Shown here: piece after piece, positions 35,867 to 48,958 of the stretch
How positions within the stretch are numbered: the first letter of the stretch is position 1
Layout of the letters: each line of letters opens with the position of its first letter
Notes under the pieces: generated by a model
Seen by the model: the letters and a program-made list of their open reading frames with translations, nothing else
Told to the model about the DNA's origin: nothing
The model's database searches: none
Origin: Spinacia oleracea
Taxonomy: Eukaryota; Streptophyta; Magnoliopsida; Caryophyllales; Amaranthaceae
Length of the DNA stretch: 64,000 nucleotides
Assembly (NCBI RefSeq): GCF_020520425.1
Contig: NC_079488.1
Span: 26,166,247-26,230,246 of the forward strand
Direction: 5' to 3'
Position numbers and translations under genes: made by a program

Positions 35867-37803
35867 ACTAACTTCTACACAAAATAAAACCAGGAATGAA
35901 TGTCAAACTACACAACTAAAACCAGGATAGTCAAACTACACAAACTCGATTAACATCGATTAACCTTCAACTAACAACATACAACTGACAAACAAGAAGC
36001 GGGGGTAGAGGTCCCTAACACTTTCACAACAACGCCAACAAGCCTTACAAGCCTTACAAGCTTGTTGCAAATACCATGCATTCAATCAACATACTACTCT
36101 TTTTATAGAACCGATTTCCGACTACCCAAACACCAATCAAAAAACAATATAAAAAGCCATGAATTGCAAATACCATACATCGATACCATACATCACAACT
36201 AGCAGACCCATCCACCACCACCACCACCACCACCACCACCTCCATCATCACAACAAGGCATGCCACCACCACAATCAAAATTTCATTATAAACAAAATTA
36301 TGACCAATATCTATTTCTATGAATTGCAAATACCAATTCCAAATTATTGGACAAAAAACCTAACACTATTTCCCATTTAACCAAGAAATTGAAACTACTT
36401 CAACCATTTAAACAGAATTATGAAACCAACTCAAACAATTAATTTAATCAAGGGTAATTAATTTAAGATAGGGGGGGTTTATCCAGCAATTTATCACATT
36501 CACTTTATCATCATTATCACATGAAAGCAATTCACAGCTGAAATAAACAATTCCATTCTCGCATGAAATACGGAAAATTAGTGCGAATTTATGCAAACAT
36601 TTGCTCAAGGATTTATGCAAAAATCGTATCATGTCCAAATCTATAAACAATTGACAATAATTTTAAATTTATAAACAAAAACCCTAATTAATTTCAATTT
36701 TAGGGTTTATACCTCGAAAATTTGGGGCTTTTTCACGAACAGAATTTCGTCCAACTTCTGAGTGCTTCTTGCGAGAACTTGAGTGACTAGAACTTCAGTG
36801 CTACTTGCGAGAAAAAACCCAACAAATCTTGAGTGATTGTTTTTGGAAATTCGAATTTGATTTTTTGGTTTACCACAAAACTCGACCAAGGAGAGAGAGA
36901 GAGAGTGAGATTGGAAGATGAGAGGAAACAAGTGAGGAGTGAGGAGTCAGCAGTTGAAGCCCGTTACGGAGTCCACGCAGGCAAACGGATTTAATTTCAA
37001 ATGGCGCGCGAAAGTACCAAATTGCCCCTAGCATGTATTTGCAAATACATGCACGGCTGCGATTTTGACACCCTCCAGAGACATGCCCCTCCATTGGTAA
37101 ATTGACACAAGCACTTGATGTTTTCCTCATTTGTGTCATCCGATAAAATTTAAAACGTCCAATTGTGTTGTCTCCTTGTTTGTTTTATGGATAGCATGGG
37201 GGTGAGAACTTAATATCATTTACTTGTGATTTGTGGCTAGCAGTCTAAATTGTTTGTGGGTTGTTACTATTTATAATGCCAAATTTAACTCATAATTTTA
37301 CTATCAAGTTGAATGTGGAATATATAAGTTGCTTTTTCGTACCTGCAAATGCTACAATTTGGTTTATACACTTTTTCAGTATAATTGTGTAATTTCATCA
37401 TTCTTCAATTATCTTTGGCTAGAGACTGACATTTAATGAGTTTTTTTTACTACGGATTTGGTGGCACCTTAGGTTTTGAGTGAATTGGGCTACTTAAATC
37501 ATAGTTGTCGTTTTTGTAATCATAGTTGTCGTATTTTGTAAGTCGTATGTTTATCCTAATTTTCCGACTGTTATATTTATCGGTTCAAAATTGATCACCT
37601 ATATGTGAGCTAATTAGCAAAGACAACTTCTTCCAATTTTTAAAATAATATTTTTAATTCTATTTTTTTCCAGGTCACTTTTAATAGCACTGTCTTTAGA
37701 AAAAATGCATAGGAGATATTGAAGATAACTACCACTATTATGTAACAATTGTAAATGGTAAAATCCATTACCGGCATACCATGGCACTTAGGCATTTTTT
37801 GTA
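35867..37803. other. Upstream region of the Ulp1-like gene
   Basis: No convincing gene. It contains a CAC microsatellite (about 36203-36243), a GA run (36891-36905), and a TTGCAAATAC motif at several sites (36066, 36166, 37050). It probably holds promoter and untranslated first exon for the Ulp1-like gene, but no TATA box stands out. Confidence 0.4.
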
Positions 37804-37831
37804 CTAGAATGTGCCCGTGCAAAAGCACGGG

Positions 37832-38840
37832 ATATATAAGTGTTGCAAATAAAAAAAGAACATATTTAGTCAAATTTATTTAAACAATAACACAGTTATT
37901 GATTAGAACAACAAATCAATTTTAAACAAAACACGTGATTTATAGAATGTTGGAAATAAAAAAAGTAATATACAGAATAGTCAATTTTGAAAAGATAATA
38001 ATTACAAATAAAACCTCATAAAACCATATACTTTTATTTCAATAATTCAACATTTTTGTCGTTTTGTTTCCTTAAATAGTAGAATTCTTCTTCCCATCTT
38101 ACTCGCAAAACCGATGCAACTACGATATTACCACTGTTTAGCTTGGGAACATGTAGTATGAAAGTGAAGGAGTTCATCACCCACTCTTTCAAGTGGTCCT
38201 ACAAAATGATATCTCCAAATTTTTAATTATGAATAAATATTTCGGTTGGTATTTGTTGTAATCCAAATACAATGTATTTGTAGAAATTTATAATTGTACT
38301 TACATGATTTTCAAATTCTTTAATATCTGAAACTTTAAGATCAATGATCATCTCGACATGTTTTCCTAAAAAGAAGTGTAACGCGTTTTGCACTTGTATG
38401 CTCAATAATTATTATGTTTACTCTTAATATGTTATTATGAATATAATATACATATTACATTGTTTGTAATTTCTTACAAAGTTTATGTGGAAAAAAGTAT
38501 AATTACCTTGGCTTACTAAAGGAGGGGTCATATTGTGAGCATAGACCGACTCTCTTTTAGTGTCTAGCACATGATTCATACCAAAGAAGCTCTGAAGAAT
38601 CAATATCTAGTATCTTTGCTAGTACTCGAAAGTATTTCACCTGATAAGAAATGTAATTTTTAAATTCTAAACAGTAACCATTTATTTTCTTAAAAGGATA
38701 TATGTAGTAGCATACATTGCTGCTTCGGGTAAGAAACGAAAAACAAATTAATTTAATTCACTTTTAGGAGTCACTTTACTACCATGATCCCATCTTATAA
38801 TAATTTAAACAAACATATGTTTTGTTTATCATTTTCTCAA
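37832..38840. other. Helitron B interior, no gene recognised
   Basis: AT-rich. Short minus-strand open pieces at 38405-38223 and around 38150 do not match a family that I know. Confidence 0.35.
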
Positions 38841-39191
<351 letters not shown>

Positions 39192-39389
39192 TTATGTTTT
39201 AAAAAATTCAAACTAATCATAAAAGAAAATTGGATTATCTTAATGTAAAATAAAAGAAATACGGAGTATTGTATTAAGATAATGAACGAAAATTGCATTA
39301 TTGATGATTTTAATTAGGAGCTCCAAAGTATACAATTTCATATAAAAAACCCACAAATTGAGAAAGTGGATGGAAAGTCAAAACAATTA

Positions 39390-39716
39390 CTCCCTCCGTC
39401 TCGGAATACTTGACCTGTTTTCCTTATCGGGCCATCCCTTAATACTTGACCTGTTTCTAAAAATGGAAATATTCTAACAATATTATATTATTTCTCACTC
39501 CACCCCTATTAACCCACCTACCCCTACTCCATACAAAAAATAATTAAAAATTCAATCCCTACTCTCCCTCAACCCCACCCCTTTACACATTTCCCACTAA
39601 TTACATTAAAATAATACCCCACTATCAACTACTACCTATTAAATTAAATAAGTCAATTCAAGTCCCTTAAACTCTGTGCCGATCAAACCGGGTCGAGTAT
39701 TCCGGGACGGAGGGAG
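39390..39716. mobile_element. Stowaway-like MITE, TSD TA
   Basis: A 327-bp element with CTCCCTCCGTCTCGGAATAC and its complement (GTATTCCGGGACGGAGGGAG) at the ends, flanked by TA on both sides. CTCCCTCCGT ends and a TA duplication define Stowaway (Tc1/mariner) MITEs. No coding capacity. Confidence 0.9.
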
Positions 39717-39732
39717 TATTGTTTATCTCTAA

Positions 39733-40699
39733 GGAGATGTTTGGTATGGCTTTTTTCTGGACCGGAAACGGATTCAAGTAACCATTACCGTTACTGAATG
39801 TTTGGTCAGAGTTATGGAGTAACGATTACCGTTATTTAGGGGTAACCTATTCCTCCCCTTTGTTACTGGTCCAACCCTAGAGGTAACAGTTTCCATTCCT
39901 TTCTCTTAACAACACAGCCGCTCAACTCCTCTCTCTCTTCTCTCCTTCCCTTCTCCTTCCCCTCTCCATCTCTTACTATTTTGGTTTGAATATCTGACGT
40001 CTCTTCAGTGGTGTTCTTCTTCGTCTTCTTAGGCAATGATTGCAGCCTCCTTCTGTATCTTTGGTCCGATTTCTCGTCATCTCTTTGGTTCGAATTTCCT
40101 CCGTCATCTTTTTGCTAACTCCTTCTCCTCGTCGTCGTCGAATTTTATTTTGTCTATGTCACACTCATTCAATCACTCTTTTCCGACCATTGTTTTCTTG
40201 AAATTGGAACAATGAATTTTAATTGAGCATGTAATCAATTAAATTTATATGTTAATTTTTTTAGAATTTAATTGTTTATGAGTTGTTGGGAAATTGAAAT
40301 TATTGATTACAAATTGGTAATCCAAAAATTGGCAGGCTTTTGATTGGTGATTATTTGGGAAAATGCATTTTTATGTAAACTACTGATTCCAATTGGAAAA
40401 ATGAAATTACTGATAATTAAAAATTAGTAGTTTGATTAGTGTTCTGTTCTAAGTTGGGTGTTTTTATTCGTTAGTGTCAAATTCCGCTGTTGATGTTTGG
40501 CAGGCTGATTAAAAATTGGCAGGCTGATGCTTGCTTCCTGTACTTCTGCTGTTTGTCTACAAGTGAGAGAAACATAAATAAGTGATTCCTTTCCTAGAAT
40601 ATACCAAACAACCAATAACAGTAATAGTTAACATTACCTTTTCCCCTGCTTATTCGTTTCCATTCCACTCCCTTTCCAACATTCATACCAAACACCCCC
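39733..40699. mobile_element. Tourist/Harbinger-like non-autonomous element, TSD TAA
   Basis: A 967-bp element with ends GGAGATGTTTGGTATGG / TCATACCAAACACCCCC and TAA on both sides (39730-39732, 40700-40702). The GGGGGTGTTTGGT type of end is common in plant PIF/Harbinger elements. The interior is non-coding. Confidence 0.75.
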
Positions 40700-40702
40700 T
40701 AA

Positions 40703-42172
40703 ATATTTATATGAAATGAGGATGGTTTATCCATGACTGCAAGTATGCAACTCCTCTACTTCCTACGTGATTAATTAGCTAGCCTAATGAGGAATTCATT
40801 ATTATTTTTTGAGTAGTTTTAACTAAAACATACTAAGTATGCATCATTAATTCATGCAGTAGTCTTTAACAATTCTCTAGAAAAACCATCGGTGAAACAA
40901 AATATATCATGCAAGCTAAACTTATGGAAATTAGAAACAATAGAAAATGCTTTAGACTTTATGATCAATTTTTAAATTGTTATAACACTACTAAATTAGG
41001 AAATAGCCCCCTCAAAAAAAACTCTGGAAATAGGCCAAGAAATTTTAGCAATCGCGTGCAATTTGAACTGGAATGTCACTGTTAAATAATAATTGAATAT
41101 TTGATCAGTTTAACGATAAAATTCATTTACTTGAGGCAGAATACTAATACAAAGTACGTTGTAAGATTTATTAGTGTAATTTAACTAATTATCAGGGTTA
41201 GAAATAACCATAGGACACCCATTATGGTGAGCAAACCACTATTGCATTTCATTGGTGTGAAATAAACACCAATAGGCAAATATCTTCAACAACTAAAAAC
41301 AACCACTCTTATTCTAACTATCACAATGAATATGAAATTACCTAAGATACTAAGATGATACACAATATAATTTTTTTACATAGATATAGAACGAGGATGA
41401 TAGAGAAATTAATTAAGATAGTAGAAGGATGATTAGTGGAGTATGTTCAACAACATCAAAAATGAGCAACATACGAATATACGATACCATGGTGGATGAT
41501 AGGCAATAAATCTGATTGTCTAGGTCAAAATGCATCTCCATTCTCCAGCAAAGTCCCTTCTCTTGTAAGATCAAGGAATCTGATTTAACGAAGATAGTGT
41601 TAGCATAATGAACTAATACATTATAGAAAAGTTTTAAAAGAACAAAATAAACTATAGGAGGGAGTTTGATGACTTTCCTTTTTCAAACATACAAAGGAAC
41701 TAAACTACTTGTAACATGATTCTCAACCGGAAGACTATAACATTGATGGTGATTAAAGGATGATGATGTTGGTGTTGGGCTTCATTGTTGGCGTTGGGCT
41801 TCATTGTTGTTTGGCGATCGTCATTTTTGCCTTGAATGAAAACAGCAGCATACAATGGATAATTTAAGTTAGATTTATTTCATTAGAAATTTTGATTGAG
41901 CAAGATATCTATATAAAGCATAGAAAATTAGAACAAATTGCAAAAAATGACGTACTTAATAGATGATAGATGCAAAAAATCTGAAAAATGTAGTGGACAG
42001 AGGTTTTTTTTTTTCTCTTGATGGGGTGGTTTTAAGGATCCCGTAGGATTAGGGGTACGGTGGTGGAGGTTAATTTATCAATTTTATGGAATGTGTGTTT
42101 TTTTCTTTTTTTTTTTGTTTTTCTTACGTAGGTTTTTTTTTGGGAGTTAACCTATGGGTTTTGGGAGTTAAC
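40703..42172. other. AT-rich Helitron B interior
   Basis: No gene, terminal repeat or array that I can support in this 1.5-kb stretch. Confidence 0.4.
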
Positions 42173-42185
42173 AAATGGGTGTTTT

Positions 42186-44741
42186 TTAGTGCAATGAAGG
42201 AGAGGATAGCTAGGAATAGCATTGATATCTTATATGATGATTCTGGAAAGAAGCTAAGCACTACTCAGGAAATTCAGGAGGAAGTTAGCTCTTTCTATAA
42301 CACGATTGCTATACGTAACCTTCAATTACTTTGGCGCACCCCTGTAAAAAACCAGAAATACCCTTTTTAATTCTTTGGTTTCTGTATGAAATAGTTAACT
42401 ATATTTTGTTCAACCTGTATGAAATAGTTAACTCTATTTTGTTCAATCTGTACGAAATAGTTAGTTCCACTATGTTCAATTTATACGAAATATCTAATTC
42501 TGTTTTGTTCAATCTGTACAAAATGGAAGTGTATATTTCATATAAGTTACATGAAGTGACTCGAAAAAAACAGAAAAAAACGGATATTACCTCAATTCCA
42601 AGGTCTTCCAAGTCAAAAAAATCGTCCATGTCAATCCAAATACGTATTCTAATTTTATCACGTACACGTTACACTAAAAAAAATCAAGTTTACGTGAACA
42701 AAAATAATAGGGGAAAAGGTTAAGAGAAAACAATAAAAGTGGGGGTTAGGTTTTTTTTCAGAATGAAACAAATGAAAGAAAAAAGGGTTGCGTCAAGTAA
42801 AATCATGCTGCATTTAGCAACCCCCTTCTATAAGCAATTGATTGGTACTGCAGCTAGTTCCTTGATGGGTGTGGATGTTGGGGTGGTTAGGAAAGGGAAA
42901 CAGCTTTCTGCTGCTGATGCAGAAATGTTGGTGGTTCCTATCTCAGATGCAGAAATTGATGTAGCTATCAAAGGTATTGATATTAATAAAGCTCCTGGGC
43001 TTGATGGTTTCAATAGTCTGTTTTTCCTTAAAGCTTGGGGGATTGTGAAAGCAGATGTTTATGAAGCAGTGAAAGAGTTTTTCAGAACTGGAGTGATGTT
43101 GAAGCAAGTGAACAACACTTCAGTCACTCTTGTGCCTAAGATACAGAATGCTTCATGTGTGAAGGATTTTAGGCCAATAGCTTGCTGTTCAGTTGTTTAC
43201 AAAATTATCTCCAAAATACTTACTGCTAGAATGCAAAGTGTTATTGGGACTGTTGTAAGTTGTTCTCAATCTGGCTTCATTCCTGGTAGATCTATTTATG
43301 ATATTTTGCTAGCTTGTGAGTTGGTGAAGTGCTATTCTAGAAAACATATTTCTCCTAGGTGTATGATTAAGGTGGATCTGAAAAAAGCTTATGATTCCTT
43401 GGAGTGGCCTTTCTTGAAAACCATGCTGTCAGAGTTAGGATTCCCTGTGAAGTTTGTGAATTGGGTGATGCAGTGTCTTTATTCTGTTTCTTATTCTATT
43501 TTGATAAATGGTTGCCCCACAAAACCAATTCCTGCAAAGAAGGGTTTGAGACAAGGTGATCCTATCTCACCTTACTTGTTTGCTTTGGGTATATCTGTCA
43601 AGGTGTCTTGCTGCACTTGCTGATAATGCTGAGTTCTCTTATCACCCTAGATGCAAAAAGCTGGATCTCACCCATATGATGTTTGCTGATGATTTATTGA
43701 TGTTCTCAAGAGCGGATGAGAGTGCTGTGAAAGCTCTTTTTGATGCTTTTACCAAGTTTTCCTTGGCTTCTGGATTGGAGGCTAATTTGCATAAAAGTGA
43801 AGTTTACTTGGCTGGAGTTTCTGACCATGTTGCTTCCAATATTGTTAGCTCAATTGGGGTTCCTTAGGGGTCTTTTCCATTCAGATACTTGGGTGTACCT
43901 CTCACAACTAGGAAGCTATCCTTTACAGACTGCAAGCCTCTCATTGATAGAACTGTTGCTAGAATCAAGAGCTGGACTTCTAAATTTCTATCCTATGCAG
44001 GCAGATTACAACTGGTGAAATATGTTCTTTTTGGTATCCAACTTTACTGGTGCCAGATTTTTGTTATGCCTAAAAAGGTGATGAAAGAAATTCAGAGAAT
44101 TTGTAGATATTTCTTGTGGTCAGGTACTGATGCAGAATCTAGGAAAGCTTCAATCTCTTGGGAGCAATTATGTTTTCCTAAGAGTTGTGGAGGGTGGAAT
44201 CTTAAAGACCTAACTGCATGTGTGGAATAAAGCAGCAGTTTTGAAGCACTGTTGGGCTTTAGCTTTGAAGCAGGATAGGCTATGGGTGAGGTGGATCCAT
44301 GCTTATTACATTCAGCATAGAGACTTCTGGACTATGCCAATTCCTAATGGCTTAACTTGGTCTTTAAGGAAAATTTGGCATAATAGAGAAGTGTTTCTGC
44401 ATGCTAATGGAGTTGATCAGTTTGTGCAGGCTGGGAAATTTAGAATTCAGAAAATGTATAAGTTTCTTCATCCAGTTGGAGCTCAGGTGGGATGGAAGAG
44501 ATTGATTTGTAATAGCCATGCTAGTCCAAAGAGTACTTTCATTATGTGGCTAGCAGTGCAGAACATGCTAGCTACAAAAGACAGATTGATAAGATGGCAG
44601 CTGAATATTGATGGTACTTGTGGCCTATGTCAGTTGGAAAGTGAAATCTTGGAGCATTTGTTCTTCTCTTGTTCTTATTCTAAGGAGATTTGGAGACAGG
44701 TTGTGCTTTATCTAGGTGTGATTAGAGCTGTGTTGCCTTGA
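42186..44741 (+). pseudogene. LINE ORF2 reverse transcriptase, several breaks
   Basis: Reads MKERIARNSIDILYDDSG at 42195, is interrupted by the 525-bp insert, then resumes FYKQLIGTAASSL. RT motifs follow in order: NKAPGLDGFNSLFF, DFRPIACCSVVYKIISK, SQSGFIPGRS, KVDLKKAYDSLEW, KGLRQGDPISPYLFA, FADDLLMFSR (about 43684) and the FRYLGVPL motif. The C-terminus has a zinc-binding RT-associated motif (CGLCQLESEILEHLFFSC, about 44611-44664). Frame breaks: a frameshift near 43600, a TAG at 43865, and frame changes near 43875 and 44225. It is inactive. This RVT_1 plus zf-RVT layout is common to plant L1 elements. Confidence 0.9.
42301..42825. mobile_element. Small TIR element inside the LINE, with 33-bp tandem repeats
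   Basis: 525 bp bounded by TTCTATAA at 42293-42300 and 42826-42833 (8 bp, or 9 with one mismatch). Imperfect terminal inverted repeats run about 45 bp (GATTGCTATACGTAACC... against GGTTGCTAAATGCAGCA...). Its interior has about four 33-bp units of the form CTGTATGAAATAGTTAACTC... (42380-42525). Removing it restores the LINE frame at SSFY. Superfamily is uncertain: hAT or Mutator-like. Confidence 0.75.
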
Positions 44742-45206
44742 CATGAAGAAGTACAGATTGCAGTGAAGAGAAGCAGAAGTAAACAGAAGAAGGCTTGCAA
44801 GTATAGTATAGCTTTCATTGAGTAAATTTACTATATCTGGTTGCAAAGGAATTCTAAGGTGTTTAGGGATCATGTTGATCCAGTCAAAACTGTTGTTAGC
44901 AACATTATGTTTAATGTTGAGTGTAGATGTCAGTAGTGGCTGTTGTTAGCCTTAGCTAGCTTGTGTTGGTTAGCTTGTTGCTGCTGTTGTGTCTGGTGGA
45001 CAGTTGGTGTTTTCAGAGTTTGTTAATACTCTGATTACTTGGTAAATAAATCTTGTTATTATTTGCCAAAAAAAATAAAAATGGGTGTTTGTTTCTTCAA
45101 TTTTCAAATACTTTGTGATTGTATTTTGGCGGGAGTGAACATAATTGCTACATTGGGGATTTGGAGGCCTCACGTAAGCCAATGATTTTTTTATTATTGT
45201 ATAGGA

Positions 45207-45232
45207 TAGAATAGGATAGGATAGGATAGGAT
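45207..45232. repeat. GGATA microsatellite
   Basis: Five or so units of AGGAT directly beside the Helitron B 5' end. Confidence 0.8.
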
Positions 45233-45358
45233 ATGCATGTAGAAATTATCAAATATGCCATTCGATTCAGTAAATTATAATACTTCTCCTTTTGTAAGTG
45301 ATGACATACATGTTAAGAAATTGTGACAAACAATTTCATAAATATGTGCTATTACGAT

Positions 45359-45386
45359 TACGTGCAACGCACGTACCTCTGGCTAG
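45359..45386 (+). mobile_element. Helitron-like 3' terminus (candidate Helitron A)
   Basis: TACGTGC-aac-GCACGTA (7-bp perfect stem, 45359-45375), seven bases, then CTAG at 45383-45386 followed by T. This is the plant Helitron 3' end on the + strand. The only unpaired forward 5' end is at 10959. Confidence 0.55.
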
Positions 45387-46520
45387 TATCTCATAAACTA
45401 GCTTAAAGACTAGAATGGTAGAATAATACAAACTTAACACAATTATATCCTACGTGGTATGCGAGTAATGTAGCTACATTCCAATTTGTTGAAAGGATCA
45501 CAAAAGATCTCTTAAAATTGCAAATTGCGTCTAGCTAATTAACGGTTGATACCATATGATTTATTTTTGACTTTTATCATATTGGTAATTGTATTAATTA
45601 ATTATAAACTTTTATATAAGGCAGTATTACACAAACGACCACCTTGGTGTGATATAAGTTAAGCAATTAAACCAATTATAAGTTAAGCAATTAAACTAAT
45701 TAGTTAAACATTATAACTAAGTAGTTAAGCAATGTAACCAATTAGTTAAGAAATGAAACCAATTAGTTAAGCAATGGAACCAATTAGTTAAGAAATCAAA
45801 ATGGTTTTTTCGGTAAGGCGGTCTTACACAAAAGTTGTCATTAATTAATATATACTTCGTAATGATTATAATACACAGTATGAGAATAATTTAAGATGTA
45901 GATTATACACTTTATATATAAAGTTTTCAATTAATCTGATAAATATTTAATTCTTTATGGACCGAATGACTGAAGAAAAAGTAGATATAAATTCATTAAT
46001 CAAATATTATTGACAGAATATTAACTTTGATCTGTATATCATACGGGCTTTAACTCTAGTCAACAATAATGAAAAATTCTATTGATTACGTATTAATCTT
46101 CCTATTGAATAATAAGATATGACAAGTTTAAAACTCAAGTTGAACTTCTTAGACAACTTATCAAAATAAAAGGTACATGTGCTTATTACAAAATTAATTG
46201 ATGATAATCTTATCACAAAAAAAGTGAATGATAATGTTGTACACATTTTAAAACCTACCCTTAATAAGGATATATTGTAGGTCAAAGGCCCTAAAATAAT
46301 AAAGGGTCAATGGTTAAGTCAAGCCCAGTCAAGATCCAAGTCCAAGAGAAAGAGACAGAGCAGCCTAACAAAGGATAAGCCTAAATAGGAACTTGAAGCC
46401 CAGAATGATCAAATTTCCAGCGCCAGTTACAAGGAAGTTAGGAAATACGGAATAAGTCAAGGATGACGTGGCCACGATCACCCGATTTCTCTCTCTCGTC
46501 CAAGCAGTTATAGGACCAAA
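45387..46520. other. AT-rich spacer with short tandem repeats
   Basis: No gene seen. 45655-45795 repeats AACCAATTAGTTAAGCAATG-like units about six times, between two direct copies of an AAGGCRGTMTTACACAAA motif (45619 and 45814). Confidence 0.6.
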
Positions 46521-47024
46521 CTAGTTAGTGACCCGTGCGATGCCCCGGATTTTATTATTTTTGTTATTTCTTCTTTGTCTGGTAATCATTGTGTACCTTG
46601 CAAAACCTTATGTATTTGTTTTATTTAACTTGTTGTCATATTACGTACATAATGTCCTATGAAATATGAGGATTTTCAGAATAGTTCCTAAGTTCAGACA
46701 CTTTATTTTATCAAGTCCTAATTGATTTGTACTCCATATAAAACTCTATTTTTCTAATTCACTTATAAACATAAGAAATTTCTTAAAATATCAATTATTA
46801 TAATTTGCATAACAAAAAATATATATTTTTGAAAAAACACACAATTGATTAGCTAAAGAAGTTGTGCAACAGTTAACTTTTTTTTTACGTATGATCTGAA
46901 TAATTAAGAAAGATTAAATAAAAAATTATAATAAGTTATTATTCAAATATATGTTGCACACTAAAATTTTAATATTTTTAAGAATAACTTTTTTCTTTTT
47001 TCATTACTTTGGAAATATACATTA

Positions 47025-48894
47025 CTCCCTCTGTATTTATTTAGGGGGTTTTTATTCGACGTCCTATTCCGCTAAAAACGCCCTCATTCCTAAAGTGAAA
47101 GTACACTACTACCCCTATACCCAATCACCCCCCTCCCTCCCTATACCCAATCACCCCCCTCCCTCCCTATTTCCCAACTGTAAATCACCACCACAGCCAC
47201 GAGTCACCGCACCAAACCACAACCACCACACGAAACCGCAGCACACCACCACCACCACCGCAAACCGCACTACACCACCACCACTCTCACCGCACACACT
47301 GCACTTAAACCCACGAGGACCGCGCCGCTGCTCTGCTCGAGTTCTTGGTGTTGCGTCCCAAATCAATTCACCACCCACCACGTCGGTTTCTTGCTGCCTC
47401 CCGGAGTTGCCGCCAAAGAGAGGTACAATGGGCCCGCCGTGCAATCCTCCGCCTTCTTCGCGGCCGCGACTGGTTAGTTTTCAATTTTTTTTTTTATTTT
47501 TCCCCTGTGCCGCCCAGAAAAGGCGGCCGGAGCCATGGTTGTACCGGCCCGGAATAGCGGCCACGACCATGGTATAAACGCAGATCTAGGGCGGATGTAC
47601 CATGGTCGGAACCGCTAATCCATGGCGGCACAACCATGATTTCATCCGCCATTTTTGGGCGGCCCTCTGTGTTTTATTTAAAAAAAAATTGAAATATTTA
47701 TTGGAATTATTATTTTCAACTACCAATGTTGAATTTAAAAAAAAAAAAATGATTTATTTTAGCATATTCGAATTACAATTAATAATTTTTTTTGATATTT
47801 CTAAATTTATGAATATGTATTTGAATTTTTTTTGTTACTTGTAATTATTTTGTAATGTTATTTAATAAAATGTTAGATTAATGTTATAACAAATTTTTTC
47901 TAACAGATTTTTACAAAAAAAATTTAACAGAATTTCAGAATTATATAAAATGGAATTTAAATTTTTAAGAAATAATTTCCTAAAATGAGAAATCAGATTT
48001 TTTAAAAAAAAAAAAAATTGAAAATGCCGCCCGGAAATGGCGGTTGGCTACCTTGGTAGCTCGCCCAGAAATGGCGGAAGCAACCATGGTTTAGCCGCCC
48101 CAGATCTGCGACTGAGCCATGGTTGGTTCCGCCATTTCTGGGCGAGCCACCATGGTACTCTACCGCCAAATCTGGGCGGCATTAAGGTTAAAGTTTAATT
48201 AAAAAAAAAATCTGAATGGGTCCATGTGGTGGTTCGTTCAAGGCAGTGGTGGTTCGTTCAAGGCAGTGGTGGAGGTGCGTTGGTGAAGGAGCGTGAGTGA
48301 GTGATTGAGTGAAGATGATGGTGGTACGGTGGTGAAGGACCGTGAGAGGGTGAAGATGATGGTGGTGTTGACGAAGATGATGGTGGTGTTGACGGGAAGG
48401 GTGGCGGTTGTGGGGATGGTGGTGACAGGGAGGGTGGTAGAGATGTTTGGGGGCTGTCGGCTACTCAACAGTGGTGGTGGAGAGGGTGGGGGCTGTCGGA
48501 ATATAGTTAGGGGCACAATTGTCCTTTCATGTAAAATACGCGGGCGTTTTTAACGAACGAGGACGTCGAATAGCGATACACTTTATTTAAGGGATACACT
48601 TGCCTTTTCCGGCCGTATTTATTTAAGAGATACACTTGCCATTTTTAGTAACTTATCAACCCCACCATCTAATTAAATAATACATCTAATGTACTCTGTG
48701 ACCCACTATCCTAATAAACAAATAATTTCATAAACTCACCCCACCTTCCACCCCCTAAAATGGCATGGTCCCCACTTATTTACTTATTAAAATATCTACC
48801 TAACCCCACTTGCTTTATTATTTTATTTAATTCAATTATTTTTCTTAATACCCGTGTCCGCCCAAGTGTATCTCTTAAATAAATACGGAGGTAG
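47025..48894. mobile_element. Stowaway-like MITE split by another element, TSD TA
   Basis: Ends CTCCCTCTGTATTTATTTA... and ...TAAATAAATACGGAGGTAG, with TA on both sides (47023-47024, 48895-48896). Without the nested 1.5-kb element it would be about 330 bp, a normal MITE length. The AAGAGATACACTTG motif typical of this MITE follows the inserted element at 48590 and is found again near 48620 and, inverted, at 48864. Confidence 0.8.
47044..48581. mobile_element. TIR element nested in Stowaway MITE
   Basis: 1538 bp, bounded by TTTATTTA at 47036-47043 and 48582-48589. The inverted ends share ATTCGACGTCC and TAAAAACGCCC blocks within the first 55 bp. 47490-48190 is rich in CCATGG/ACCATGGT palindromes and CGCCCAGAAATGGCGG-like units; 48226-48500 is GGTGGT-rich with a 20-bp direct repeat. 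Open frames across it are low-complexity. Superfamily uncertain (8- to 9-bp duplication). Confidence 0.7.
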
Positions 48895-48903
48895 TATATC
48901 ATT

Positions 48904-48958
48904 GTAGAGATGGTTAGAACCTTCATTGTGATTAAGAGGTCATGGGTTCGAATATTAA
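48904..48958 (+). other. SINE- or tRNA-like head
   Basis: AGATGGTTAGAACC and, 30 bases on, GGTCATGGGTTCGAAT resemble the A and B boxes of an RNA polymerase III promoter as seen in plant tRNA-derived SINEs. I see no clear poly-A or T tail or target duplication and no full tRNA fold. Confidence 0.35.

Larger units (their letters stand above)
42185..45078 (+). mobile_element. 5'-truncated LINE (L1-type) with 12-bp target duplication
   Basis: Bounded by AAATGGGTGTTT at 42173-42184 and 45079-45090. It ends in an A-rich tail (CCAAAAAAAATAAAA) on the + strand. It keeps only the reverse-transcriptase half of ORF2: ORF1 and the endonuclease are gone, the usual result of incomplete target-primed reverse transcription. 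It is split by a TIR element at 42301-42825. Confidence 0.9.

Noticed and set aside
46951..47577. 208-codon Pro/His/Thr-rich open frame
   Set aside because: Spans the Helitron, Stowaway and nested TIR boundaries and consists of low-complexity sequence.
48904..48958. Functional tRNA gene
   Set aside because: No complete cloverleaf or acceptor stem; only box-like motifs are present.
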